Below, one piece after another: positions 18,194 to 26,232 of a DNA stretch of 64,000 nt. The translations under genes and the position numbers were made by a program. Each line of letters opens with the position of its first letter. Position 1 is the first letter of the stretch. Under the pieces are notes generated by a model. That model saw only the letters and a program-made list of their open reading frames with translations, made no database searches and was not told where the DNA came from. This DNA is from Verrucomicrobiota bacterium (GTDB lineage: Bacteria; Verrucomicrobiota; Verrucomicrobiia; Opitutales; Opitutaceae): contig JAEWQP010000006.1 in assembly GCA_023399155.1 (NCBI GenBank), positions 186,001-250,000 of the forward strand, in the 5' to 3' direction.

Positions 18194-21154
18194 ATGACAG
18201 GTGAAAGGCAGCCGCCGGCATCGTCTCGTACGCGAACGTTTTCCGTGCGGGTCGGCCTGCTCATGGCCTCGGCCGTTCTGGTGCTCCTGGTCTCCGGGGC
18301 GATGCTGACTGTATCGTTGATCAGCACGCGCAACATCGCCGAGGCGGTTGCCGGTCCATTGATGGATGCTGCGGTGCAGGAAACCCGGATGCGCCTGAGC
18401 GCATTGTTCGATCCGATACGCCGCCAGATCATTGCGGACTACGCGGCCGTGCGCGTCGGGCTGGTTCCACCCGGCGACGCGCAGGCGCTCAAGGACGTGC
18501 TGCTGCCCCGGTTCCACGCGCTACCGCAGGTCGGGTCGGCGATGCTGGGCGACGCCGACGGATGGCAGTTTCTCGTCATGCGCTACGACGAGGCCGCCCA
18601 CCGTTCCCCGCTGCTCGTCGACCGGGCGCCCGAACTCCCGCCTCCGCATGCTGAATACGCGCAGTTCTTCACCCGTGAGGTCCGGCCGGACGCCTGGGGC
18701 GAGGAAAGCCGCTGGACCCTGTGGTCGGCGGATTCCGGGACCGAGCTGCGTGCCTGGAGGATGGCGCTGCCGGGCTACGACCCGCGGCAGCGCCCGTGGC
18801 ATACGGCCGCCATGGCGCGGTTTCGCGACGTGCCGATGGCGGAGGCGCTTGCCGCCCCTGACGCGCTCGCGGCGTGGACCGACGCCTACACGATGTTCAC
18901 GACAAAGAGCCCGGGGATCTCCGCGTCGGTCGCCGCGCGCGATCCGTCCGGGCGGATTCTGATCGTCGCCTACGATCTCCTGCTCGACAAGATCGCCGAC
19001 TTCACCGCCCGGGCGGCGCCGGGCAAGGGTGGGCAGATCTTCGTCATGACCGACGACGGGAGTCTTCTGGGCCCGCCGGCCGCAACAGATGACCGCTCCG
19101 ACCGGGCCCGGGCGGCGTCGATCCTCCAGCCTGCAGTCCATGCGCCGTTTCCCGAGATGGTCGCGGCGATACGAGCCTGGAAGGCCCGGTCGCCGGCCGA
19201 ATCGGCGCGCTGGTCGATGCTGATTGCAGGCGAGCGGTGGTGGACCGGCTTTTCCCCTTTCGAGGTTGGCGAGAATCGTCGCTTCTGGATCGGCGTGCTC
19301 CTGCCGGAGCGCGACATGGTCCCGGAGGTCCATGCCGGCCGCGATGCGACCCTGCGCATCACCGCCGCGGCTCTGCTGGTCGCCGCGATGCTGGCGTTGG
19401 TCTTCGCACGGGGATTCTCGGTTCCGGTCCGGCAACTTGCCGATCAGAGCCGCCGCATCACGCGCCTCGACCTGGCCGAGACACCTTCGGTGCGGACTCA
19501 CGTGTCCGAACTGCATGCGCTCTCGGAGGCGTTGCAGGAGATGCGCCGCGCCCTTCGTGATCACATCTCCAGCGAGGCCGCCGCGCGGCGCGAGGTGGAG
19601 CAGCGCGAGGCGGAGCTCCGTACCCTGACAGAGAATACGCCCGATGTGGTGACCCGCATCCTCCCCGACGGCACGTACGCCTATGCCAATCCGGCGCTCC
19701 AGGGCGCGATCGGTCTCCCGGCCGAGGAGGTGATCGGGCGCCGGATCGGCGACCTTGCCGTGCCGAGCGGACTTGCGGAACTGTGGATGGACGCCATCCG
19801 GGAGGTTGTCAGCTCCGGCCGGCGCAAGTCCCTGGAGTTCTCAGTCCCGTTGCTGTCGGGTCCGCGCGATTTCGAGTCCCGGATCGAGCCGGAGCGCGAT
19901 CCGTCTGGAGAGATCGTGTCGGTCCTCGTCGTGTCCCGCGATATCACCGAAAGACGCCAGGCGATGCAGCGCCAGGCCGAGCTCGAGACCCAGCTCCGGC
20001 AGGCCCAGAAGCTCGAGGCGGTCGGTTTGCTCGCCGGCGGGGTGGCCCACGATTTCAACAATCTCCTGCAGGTCATCGGCGGCAGCGCGGCCATGATCTC
20101 CCCGTCGGTGCCGGCGCAGGACAACGCGGAGCTGGTGCAGGCGATTCGCGATGCCGTGCTCCGCGCCTCGCAGATGACCCGCCAGCTGCTCGTCTTCAGC
20201 CGGCGCCAGCAGCCGAAGCTTGAGGCTCTCGATCTCACCGAACTGGTGAGCGCACACCTGCGCATGCTGCGTCGCATGATGCCCGAGGGCATCGCGATCC
20301 GATTCGAGCCTCCGCGAATGCCCATGCACGTCATGGCCGATCCGGGGGGACTCGAGCAGGTGCTGCTCAACCTCTGCGTCAATGCGCGTGACGCCATGCC
20401 CCAGGGTGGCACGATCGAGGTGACGCTCCAGTCCACGGTCGTCACGGGCCCGTCTGCCGGACCGCTGCAGCCAGGGCGCTACGTGCGTCTCGACGTGACC
20501 GATACGGGACCAGGAATTCCCCCGGACATCCTGGAGCGTATTTTCGAGCCGTTTTTCTCCACAAAGACCCGCGAAAAAGGAACCGGCCTTGGGCTCTCGG
20601 TCGTCTACGGTATCGTGAGGCAGCATGAGGGGCACATCAAGGCGGGCAACCGGCCGGAGGGCGGCGCGGCGTTCAGCGTGCATCTTCCGGCGGCGGAGTC
20701 GGCGCCAAGTGCGACGCCCGCGGGCGAATCCCGTGCGTCGGCGCCGGGCCGCGAAACGGTGTTGCTCGCGGAGGACGACGATCAGGTGCGGACCCTCGCG
20801 ACGCGCATCCTGCAGCGCGCGGGCTACACGGTCATGGCCGTGAACAACGGTCAGGAGGCTGTCCGTGTATTCGCGAGTCCCCCACAGCCGATCGATGTGC
20901 TCTTCCTCGACATCCTGATGCCGGGACTGGGTGGCTTCGAGACCGCGCGTCGTTGTCGCGAGATCCGGCCCGACATCCCGATCCTTTTCGCGAGCGGCTA
21001 CGCGGCCGAGTCGCTCCTCGAGCGCGTGGAGGGATCCGCTGCGTCGGAGGTCCTGCAAAAGCCCTACGACCCGCAGATGCTGCTGCAGGCGATGAGGCGG
21101 CTGTTCGAATCCCGGGCTTCGAATCCGCCCGGTGACTCGATTGCCGGCTGTTAG
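18194..21154 (+). CDS. membrane hybrid histidine kinase (Cache-like sensor, HAMP, PAS, HisKA, HATPase, REC)
   Basis: Sensor kinase of 986 residues anchored by two transmembrane helices (about 22-45 and 393-412). Between them is a large extracytoplasmic domain of Cache type (RQRPWHTAAMARF, TMFTTKSPGISASVAAR), likely ligand-binding. The cytoplasmic part has HAMP (about 412-465), PAS (about 475-600, RILPDGTYAYANPALQGA), a HisKA domain with phospho-accepting H619 in GGVAHDFNNLL, an HATPase with LLNLCVNARDAM, DTGPGIP and GTGLGLS boxes, and a C-terminal receiver with D906 in LFLDILMPG. No response regulator or output gene is adjacent, so the signalling target is unknown. It is divergent from msrA. 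Confidence 0.93.
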   Translation: MTGERQPPASSRTRTFSVRVGLLMASAVLVLLVSGAMLTVSLISTRNIAEAVAGPLMDAAVQETRMRLSALFDPIRRQIIADYAAVRVGLVPPGDAQALKDVLLPRFHALPQVGSAMLGDADGWQFLVMRYDEAAHRSPLLVDRAPELPPPHAEYAQFFTREVRPDAWGEESRWTLWSADSGTELRAWRMALPGYDPRQRPWHTAAMARFRDVPMAEALAAPDALAAWTDAYTMFTTKSPGISASVAARDPSGRILIVAYDLLLDKIADFTARAAPGKGGQIFVMTDDGSLLGPPAATDDRSDRARAASILQPAVHAPFPEMVAAIRAWKARSPAESARWSMLIAGERWWTGFSPFEVGENRRFWIGVLLPERDMVPEVHAGRDATLRITAAALLVAAMLALVFARGFSVPVRQLADQSRRITRLDLAETPSVRTHVSELHALSEALQEMRRALRDHISSEAAARREVEQREAELRTLTENTPDVVTRILPDGTYAYANPALQGAIGLPAEEVIGRRIGDLAVPSGLAELWMDAIREVVSSGRRKSLEFSVPLLSGPRDFESRIEPERDPSGEIVSVLVVSRDITERRQAMQRQAELETQLRQAQKLEAVGLLAGGVAHDFNNLLQVIGGSAAMISPSVPAQDNAELVQAIRDAVLRASQMTRQLLVFSRRQQPKLEALDLTELVSAHLRMLRRMMPEGIAIRFEPPRMPMHVMADPGGLEQVLLNLCVNARDAMPQGGTIEVTLQSTVVTGPSAGPLQPGRYVRLDVTDTGPGIPPDILERIFEPFFSTKTREKGTGLGLSVVYGIVRQHEGHIKAGNRPEGGAAFSVHLPAAESAPSATPAGESRASAPGRETVLLAEDDDQVRTLATRILQRAGYTVMAVNNGQEAVRVFASPPQPIDVLFLDILMPGLGGFETARRCREIRPDIPILFASGYAAESLLERVEGSAASEVLQKPYDPQMLLQAMRRLFESRASNPPGDSIAGC

Positions 21155-21239
21155 GTTGCGATTCTGAACTTCGGGTCGCCGCGGGTGCACGGGGCGGCTC
21201 GCCCGGCGCATCAGGCGGCGAACTGTCGCCGGCGGATGC

Positions 21240-21974
21240 TCAATCGCGGCCGACCGCGATGAAATGGATGCCGCCGACGGCGACGATCTCCTGGCCGCCG
21301 GGGATGATCACGTGGCGCTCGCGTGCGCTTGCCCAGCCGTCGGCATGCGGAAGACCGGCGGCACGCCGCGCTTCCCATGCGAGGGCGGGCGAAACCCGCA
21401 GGGTCACCAGCTGCCGGCTGTGTATGGAAATGCTCGGCTCACCTGTCGTCGACATGAGGCCGGGAGCGTTGCGCTGCGCCCAGTGCTCGATGCACGCGGC
21501 GAGGGCGATGTACGGGACTGCGGCCCGCTGAGTCCAGTACTCGAATTCGATGTCGTGAGGTGCTCGTCCCGCGACCCGGCCGTAGGCGCGCTCGATGACG
21601 CGGCGATACTCGGCAGGTTGTGCGGCGAGTTGCTGGACGTGGGACTGCAGGAGTTCGGTGTAGGTCTTGTTGCCCGACGGGGACGCCTTGTCCGTCGGGG
21701 GCGCGCCAAAGGCGTCGCTCCAGGCCTTCGCCGAGGCCGCGGTGGCGAGGGCAGGATCGTTCTTGAGTCGTGTCCGCAGGGCCTCGATCCGCTCCGTCAG
21801 CGGGGATTGAGGCGCGAAGGCCGCGGAGTCGTGTTCGGCCGCGGTCGGCGTGCGGCCGAGCGCCAACAGATAGGCGGCAGCCGTGCGCTCGCGGTTCGTA
21901 TCGGTGGACGCAAGCGCGCCAAGGCAGGGGATGAAGATCGCGGCAAGCAGGGAAAGGAGGAGGCGGTGGTGCAT
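21240..21974 (-). CDS. exported protein of unknown function
   Basis: I do not recognise this 244-residue protein. It starts with a signal peptide (LLLSLLAAIFIPCLGALAS). The mature part is mostly helical; LLALGRTPTAAEHDSAAF and ERAYGRVAGRAPHDIEFEYW resemble each other in style, and the latter looks like the small helical motif found in proteins annotated as DUF1549/DUF4214-like (residues about 125-150), but the match is weak. The C-terminal third has QLVTLRVSPALAWEARRAAGLP and ends in beta-rich IVAVGGIHFIAVGRD. It converges on the hybrid kinase gene. The start is the ATG at 21974, at the signal peptide. Confidence 0.6.
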   Translation of the reverse strand: MHHRLLLSLLAAIFIPCLGALASTDTNRERTAAAYLLALGRTPTAAEHDSAAFAPQSPLTERIEALRTRLKNDPALATAASAKAWSDAFGAPPTDKASPSGNKTYTELLQSHVQQLAAQPAEYRRVIERAYGRVAGRAPHDIEFEYWTQRAAVPYIALAACIEHWAQRNAPGLMSTTGEPSISIHSRQLVTLRVSPALAWEARRAAGLPHADGWASARERHVIIPGGQEIVAVGGIHFIAVGRD

Positions 21975-22321
21975 GTTTCGCAGAAGAAGCGGACGAATGG
22001 TTGGGGTCGATGCCGCGTATCCGGCCGCGCGGCAAAGGGAACCTCAGGCCAACATGAGACGGGCGGAAGCGCCCGGCGTCGAGCAGGGATATCGCGGGCG
22101 CGCAGCGGACATCGTCCGACTCGGGGCGAGGCGCGCAACCGAACCTCAAGACGACGTGTTCGGCGGTCGTGGGATGCCGTCCAGGTGGCGCGACGATCGG
22201 AGGTGCGCCTGCGTCGCGGGCAACGATGCCGGGTCCGGGAACGGCTGGACCCTCGTTCGTCCGCAGGGTTAAGCCTCGTCTTCCGGCCGGCCCTGCGACT
22301 CCAGGGTGCGGCGAAGGAGTC
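21975..22321. other. intergenic region without recognisable gene
   Basis: About 350 GC-rich bases between the start of the unknown exported-protein gene and the end of meaB. No conserved-looking frame, hairpin with T-tract or repeat was seen; it must contain the promoter of the exported-protein gene. Confidence 0.4.
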
Positions 22322-23362
22322 CTACGCTTTCGTCAGGGCGAGCAGGGCCTGGACGGCATCGGCCGCCGCCAGCCGTCCGGCGAGCACCTCCTCCTCGAGC
22401 CGTAGTCGTTTTTCCGCGACGCGAGGGTCGGCGAGAAAACGCTGGCGCAGCGCCTCCTCCAGCATCGCGTTCATCCATTCGCGGGTCTGCTGACGCCGCC
22501 GCGTCTCGAGCACACCCGAGGCCGTCGTGGCATCACGAAACTCGCGGATCATCGTCCACACGGCGGGAATCCCCTCGCCGGTGAGCGCGGAGCAGGTCAA
22601 CGCGTGCGTCTGCCAGCCGCCGGTCGCGGGCTGCAGATAATGGAGCGCCATCTCGTACTGCTGGCGCGTGGACTCGGCGCGCGGCTTGTTGTCGCCGTCG
22701 GCCTTGTTGATCAGGATCGCGTCGGCCAGTTCCATGATGCCGCGCTTCACGCCCTGGAGTTCATCGCCTGCGCCGGTGATCGCGACGAGCAGGAAGAAGT
22801 CGACCATGGAACGGACCGTGGTCTCGCTCTGGCCGACGCCCACCGTCTCGACCAGGATGACGTCAAATCCTGCGGCCTCGCAGGCGAGCATGGTTTCGCG
22901 ACTCTTGCGCGCGACGCCGCCCAGCGTGCCTCCGGAAGGCGAGGGGCGGATGAAACACGCCGGGTGTCGCGAGAGCTGCTCCATCCGTGTCTTGTCGCCG
23001 AGCACGCTGCCGCCGCTGAGCGTGCTGCTCGGGTCGACCGCGAGCACGGCGACCTTGTGCCCGGCCTCGCAAAGATGGAGACCGAAGGCCTCGATGAACG
23101 TACTCTTGCCCGCGCCCGGCACTCCCGTGATGCCGATGCGCACGGCGCGGCCACTGTGAGGAAGGAGATGGTTGGTGAGTTCGCGCGCGGAAGCGTGGTG
23201 CCGCGGCGCGTCGCTCTCGATCAGTGTGATCGCCCGCGCAAGCGTGGTGCGATCGCCTGATGTCACGCCGGCGACGAGCTCATCGACACTGAGTTCGCGG
23301 CGCCGGTGCGGATGCGGGTGCACGTGACCGGGCGTGGCCGACGGCGTCTGCGTCCCCGGCAT
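22322..23362 (-). CDS. meaB: MeaB-type methylmalonyl-CoA mutase chaperone GTPase
   Basis: G3E-family GTPase (MeaB/ArgK) that protects and reloads adenosylcobalamin in methylmalonyl-CoA mutase. The P-loop is GVPGAGKST, followed by AVDPSSTLSGGSVLGDKTRM, FIRPSPSGGTLGGVARKS, ETVGVGQSE and the base-recognition INKADGDN, all typical of MeaB. With the ATG at 23362 the protein has 346 residues, a normal size. The frame stays open to a TTG at 23479, adding an acidic Pro-rich segment; that longer form cannot be excluded. The His-rich HVHPHPHRRR stretch just after the ATG is unusual. No mutase gene is in the window. It may share a transcript with the DUF4105 and VOC genes upstream. Confidence 0.92.
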   Translation of the reverse strand: MPGTQTPSATPGHVHPHPHRRRELSVDELVAGVTSGDRTTLARAITLIESDAPRHHASARELTNHLLPHSGRAVRIGITGVPGAGKSTFIEAFGLHLCEAGHKVAVLAVDPSSTLSGGSVLGDKTRMEQLSRHPACFIRPSPSGGTLGGVARKSRETMLACEAAGFDVILVETVGVGQSETTVRSMVDFFLLVAITGAGDELQGVKRGIMELADAILINKADGDNKPRAESTRQQYEMALHYLQPATGGWQTHALTCSALTGEGIPAVWTMIREFRDATTASGVLETRRRQQTREWMNAMLEEALRQRFLADPRVAEKRLRLEEEVLAGRLAAADAVQALLALTKA

Positions 23363-23554
23363 CACGCGCGAGGCGAACTCGGGACCGGCGTCGGCCGGCG
23401 CCCACTCGGGACGTGGCGGTTGTTCTGACTCGGACTCTGGCACCTCGGAACTGTCGACGACCCATGCCCGCCGCAGCAATGTCGAAGCACATTTTGTCCA
23501 TGATCCGCATCGCGATCACACGCGCCGGCCAGGTGCCAGCCGGTGTCCCTGGCG

Positions 23555-24538
23555 TCACGAATCGACCTGACGGATGCGCCGCGACCACCCCGGACCGTCG
23601 AGCGCCGGATCCAATGCGCTTCGCTCGTTGATGAGGAACCGCGCCCGTGCCTCCTCGAGAGTTCCCTCGAAGTCGATCAGGCCGAGATCCCAGGCCAGCT
23701 CGTCGGCGAAACCCGGGAAGATGACGCGCCAATCGAGTCCGCTCACGGGCGCAGCGCGCACGTCGTTGAGATGACGCAGCAGGCCGGTCGCGCACGTCGT
23801 CGTGACCGTGTGATAAAACTCCGGCTGATGCGCGAGCGAATGAGCGCGCGCGACCATCGAGAGCAGAAGTGCGCGGGTTGCCTCCGGTGAGGTGCGGATC
23901 GGGAACAGATACACGGGATCGCGCCGCACGTTCGCGCGCAGACCGATCAGGTCGCGCTCGTCGCCGATGACGTAGAGCAACTCGTAGTGGCGAAACGCGC
24001 CGCGCGTCGGCGAAAATGTTTCGCCGGTTTCGCGCCGCGACTCGATCGAGATCGCGAGGTGTTCGCCGTTCGCGAAGCCGAAAGTGACGAAGATGTGCGC
24101 GAGCCCGCGCCAATCATCGAACGGCTCGACCACGAGGTCGACCGTGCGCAGGGCGCGCAAATCGTAACGGCGCGTTTCCCACCGGATCTCGCCCTCGGTC
24201 GGCGTGCGCCAGTGCGCATGGCGCACGTTCGCGATCGTCAACGTGTCGCCGTCGCGCGTGACCTCGGGTGCGTGTTCCTGCCCGGCCGACCAGGCGCGGT
24301 CGTTCGACGGGCGCTCGAGCGCCCATGGGAGCGAGGCCACCAGCGCGAGACCGAGGACGGAAAAACTTCGCCGCGGCCGCCCCGCCCAACGGCATGCCGC
24401 GACGGTGGCGCCGGTCAGCATCGCGATCGCGAACCAGCGCGCAAGCGACGGCCAGTGCGGGTGAAAAAACAGCGTCGCACCGGCCCAGATCCACAAAGGC
24501 ACCGCCACCGTCCAGGCGAGGCCGCGGGCGAATCGCAT
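23555..24538 (-). CDS. DUF4105 (Lnb N-terminal-like) membrane protein
   Basis: 327-residue protein with two or three N-terminal transmembrane helices (AWTVAVPLWIWAGATLFF, WFAIAMLTGATVAACRWAG, FSVLGLALVASLPWAL) and an outward-facing DUF4105 domain: LTIANVRHAHWRTPTEGEIRWETR, SIESRREKGE-like SIESRRETGE, HYELLYVIGDERDLIGLR, and FYHTVTTTCATGLLRHLN with conserved Asn, Tyr and Cys positions. The domain has a papain-like/NlpC-like pattern and has been linked to lacto-N-biosidase accessory regions, but its activity is unknown. The ATG at 24538 is chosen because upstream sequence lies in the VOC gene in another frame. It begins 14 bases after the VOC gene ends and is likely co-transcribed. Confidence 0.78.
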   Translation of the reverse strand: MRFARGLAWTVAVPLWIWAGATLFFHPHWPSLARWFAIAMLTGATVAACRWAGRPRRSFSVLGLALVASLPWALERPSNDRAWSAGQEHAPEVTRDGDTLTIANVRHAHWRTPTEGEIRWETRRYDLRALRTVDLVVEPFDDWRGLAHIFVTFGFANGEHLAISIESRRETGETFSPTRGAFRHYELLYVIGDERDLIGLRANVRRDPVYLFPIRTSPEATRALLLSMVARAHSLAHQPEFYHTVTTTCATGLLRHLNDVRAAPVSGLDWRVIFPGFADELAWDLGLIDFEGTLEEARARFLINERSALDPALDGPGWSRRIRQVDS

Positions 24539-24552
24539 GGCGCGATCGAGGG

Positions 24553-25002
24553 TCAGCGCGCCACGAGCCCGTTGCCCGGCTTCAACTGCATGCTCACCGG
24601 CGTGTATTCCATCAGCTCGAGGCTGTTGCCATCGGGATCCTTGATCCACGCCTGCTTCGAGCCATCCATGCCCACGATCACGTCGGTGACGGACACGCCT
24701 TTGGCGGCCAGGTCTGTACAGAACTTTTCGATACCGCGCACCTCGAGGCAGAAATGCTGGAAGAACGTGTTGTCGTTCGCCTTGAGCGGCGCATCCGGAC
24801 CGCCCCACTGGGCGTTGGCGCCCTTCTGGTCGAAGATCTCGAGGAACGTCATGTTCCCGAGGTCGAAGTAGGCGCCGAAACACACGCCGTCCTTGTTCTC
24901 AAACGTGAATTTCAACGGCAGGCCGAGGCTGTCGCGATAAAAGGCGACGAGGGCGTCGAACTGGGCGGTCTTGAGGCAGAGATGGCCGAGGCGGGTGATC
25001 AT
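24553..25002 (-). CDS. VOC family (glyoxalase/dioxygenase-fold) protein
   Basis: Metal-dependent VOC superfamily protein of 149 residues, the single-domain size. It has two beta-alpha-beta-beta-beta modules with the expected metal ligands: H7 in RLGHLCLK, E in MTFLEIFDQ, H in FFQHFCLEV and E in NSLELMEYTP. The closest style is lactoylglutathione-lyase-like; the methylmalonyl-CoA epimerase tail motif (HPKST-G-V-L-I-E-L) is absent, so despite the nearby meaB I do not call it an epimerase. The substrate is unknown. It is first in a possible VOC-DUF4105-meaB transcript and divergent from the SDR gene. Confidence 0.85.
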   Translation of the reverse strand: MITRLGHLCLKTAQFDALVAFYRDSLGLPLKFTFENKDGVCFGAYFDLGNMTFLEIFDQKGANAQWGGPDAPLKANDNTFFQHFCLEVRGIEKFCTDLAAKGVSVTDVIVGMDGSKQAWIKDPDGNSLELMEYTPVSMQLKPGNGLVAR

Positions 25003-25260
25003 GGGAAGGCGGGGATGAGGATGCTGTTCCCCAGTTCACACCGTTGGACAGCGTTTCGGAATTCCAAAAATGGACTATTCGCGGCCTGTCCTGCCGCTGC
25101 TGGACCACCAGCGACCTTCGATCCTGCGACTGTGCACTCGGTCGCTCCGGCCGGGCAAGTGTCAATCAATGATTGACATGAGGCCGGGGCGGCGGGCGCG
25201 AGACTCGGGTCGGCGCAGTCCGGGCTTCCGCGGGCGTGTCCGTGCGGCTACGGTCGCGCG

Positions 25261-26103
25261 ATGGGCGAATCCCGCCAGAAAGTGGCGTTGGTGACTGGCG
25301 CGTCGTCGGGCATCGGCGAGGCGATTGCGCGGCGCCTGCTCAGGAAGGGATGGTGTGTCGCGGTGACCGCGCGGCGCGAGGACCGGCTGGTGAGCCTGGT
25401 CAAACTCCTCGACGTGGCCGGCGATCGCACGCTGACGCTGGTCGGCGATGTGACCAACGCCGTCGACCGCAAACGCTGGGTCGAACTCACCTACGAGCGG
25501 TGGGGACGCATCGACGCCCTGATCAATAACGCCGGCTATGGCCAGCGCGGACCGGTCGAGTTGGTTCCGCTCGAGGCCGTGCGGGCCAACTTCGAGACCA
25601 ACCTGTTTTCGCTCATCGCCCTCACACAGCTCGTGGTCCCGCTCATGCGCGCCCGAGGGCGGGGGCACATCATCAACATCGGTTCGGTTGCGGGGCGCAT
25701 CGCCCGTCCCTTTTCCTCCGTCTACGACGCCACGAAGCACGCGCTTAACGCGATCAGCGATGGTCTGCGGGGCGAACTCAAACCCTTCGGTGTCGCCGTG
25801 GTCGTCATCCAGCCTGGTTTCATCTCCACCGAGTTCGCGGCCTCGGCGACGAAGGCTTCCGGCGAGGTCCTCAACCACATGGGCGTCTACCACGATGCGT
25901 GGCAGAAGCTGCAGTCGAGCATCAGCCGGCTCAAGCGGCTGGCCGGCCGGCCCGACAACATCGCGCGGCTGGTCGAGCGCGCGCTGAACACCCGGCGCCC
26001 GCGCGCGCGGTATTCAGGTCCTGCACACGCGAAGCTTTTCCTCGCGATCAGGTGGCTGCTGCCCGACCGCTTGTTCGACGCGGTCTTCCGGGTCCGTCGG
26101 TGA
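25261..26103 (+). CDS. short-chain dehydrogenase/reductase (SDR)
   Basis: NAD(P)-dependent oxidoreductase of the classical SDR family, 280 residues. It shows the cofactor motif TGASSGIGEAIA near residue 13, ARREDR after strand 2 (the Arg residues favour NADP), NNAGYGQRGP, the catalytic Ser in INIGSVAGRIA, and YDATK (Y-x-x-x-K). The C-terminus (SGPAHAKLFLAIRWLLPDRLFDAVF) matches the SDR group often found with lipid or wax metabolism, but the substrate is not predictable. The ATG at 25261 fits the family start. It stands alone, ending just before a micro-repeat element. Confidence 0.92.
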   Translation: MGESRQKVALVTGASSGIGEAIARRLLRKGWCVAVTARREDRLVSLVKLLDVAGDRTLTLVGDVTNAVDRKRWVELTYERWGRIDALINNAGYGQRGPVELVPLEAVRANFETNLFSLIALTQLVVPLMRARGRGHIINIGSVAGRIARPFSSVYDATKHALNAISDGLRGELKPFGVAVVVIQPGFISTEFAASATKASGEVLNHMGVYHDAWQKLQSSISRLKRLAGRPDNIARLVERALNTRRPRARYSGPAHAKLFLAIRWLLPDRLFDAVFRVRR

Positions 26104-26133
26104 ACCAGATGTCGCCGTGCGGCGCGTGAACTG

Positions 26134-26223
26134 GGCCACGGAGGCACGGGGACACGCAGGGGACGGAAGAGGGAGCGGACTTTGTCGTGCTCCGTGTCTC
26201 CGTGTCTACGTGACTCCGTGGCC
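26134..26223. repeat. intergenic inverted micro-repeat element, CCACGGAG/CACGGAGACAC type
   Basis: GGCCACGGAGGCACGGGGAC at 26134-26153 and further units are mirrored by TCCGTGTCTCCGTGTCTACG and GACTCCGTGGCC ending at 26223. The arms are imperfect reverse complements of about 35 bases around a 20-base centre. Within each arm a 7-8-base unit (CACGGAG / GACACGG) recurs. The element fills most of the gap between two converging stop codons (SDR and nfnB). Confidence 0.8.
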
Positions 26224-26232
26224 AACCGTTCC

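Noticed and set aside
21100..21125. GTTCGAATCC, resembling a tRNA T-loop
   Set aside because: It lies inside the hybrid kinase coding sequence and no acceptor stem, D-arm or anticodon arm can be drawn around it.
24553..25002. Methylmalonyl-CoA epimerase, given the nearby meaB
   Set aside because: The epimerase-specific C-terminal motif is absent; the sequence is closer to general VOC/glyoxalase proteins.
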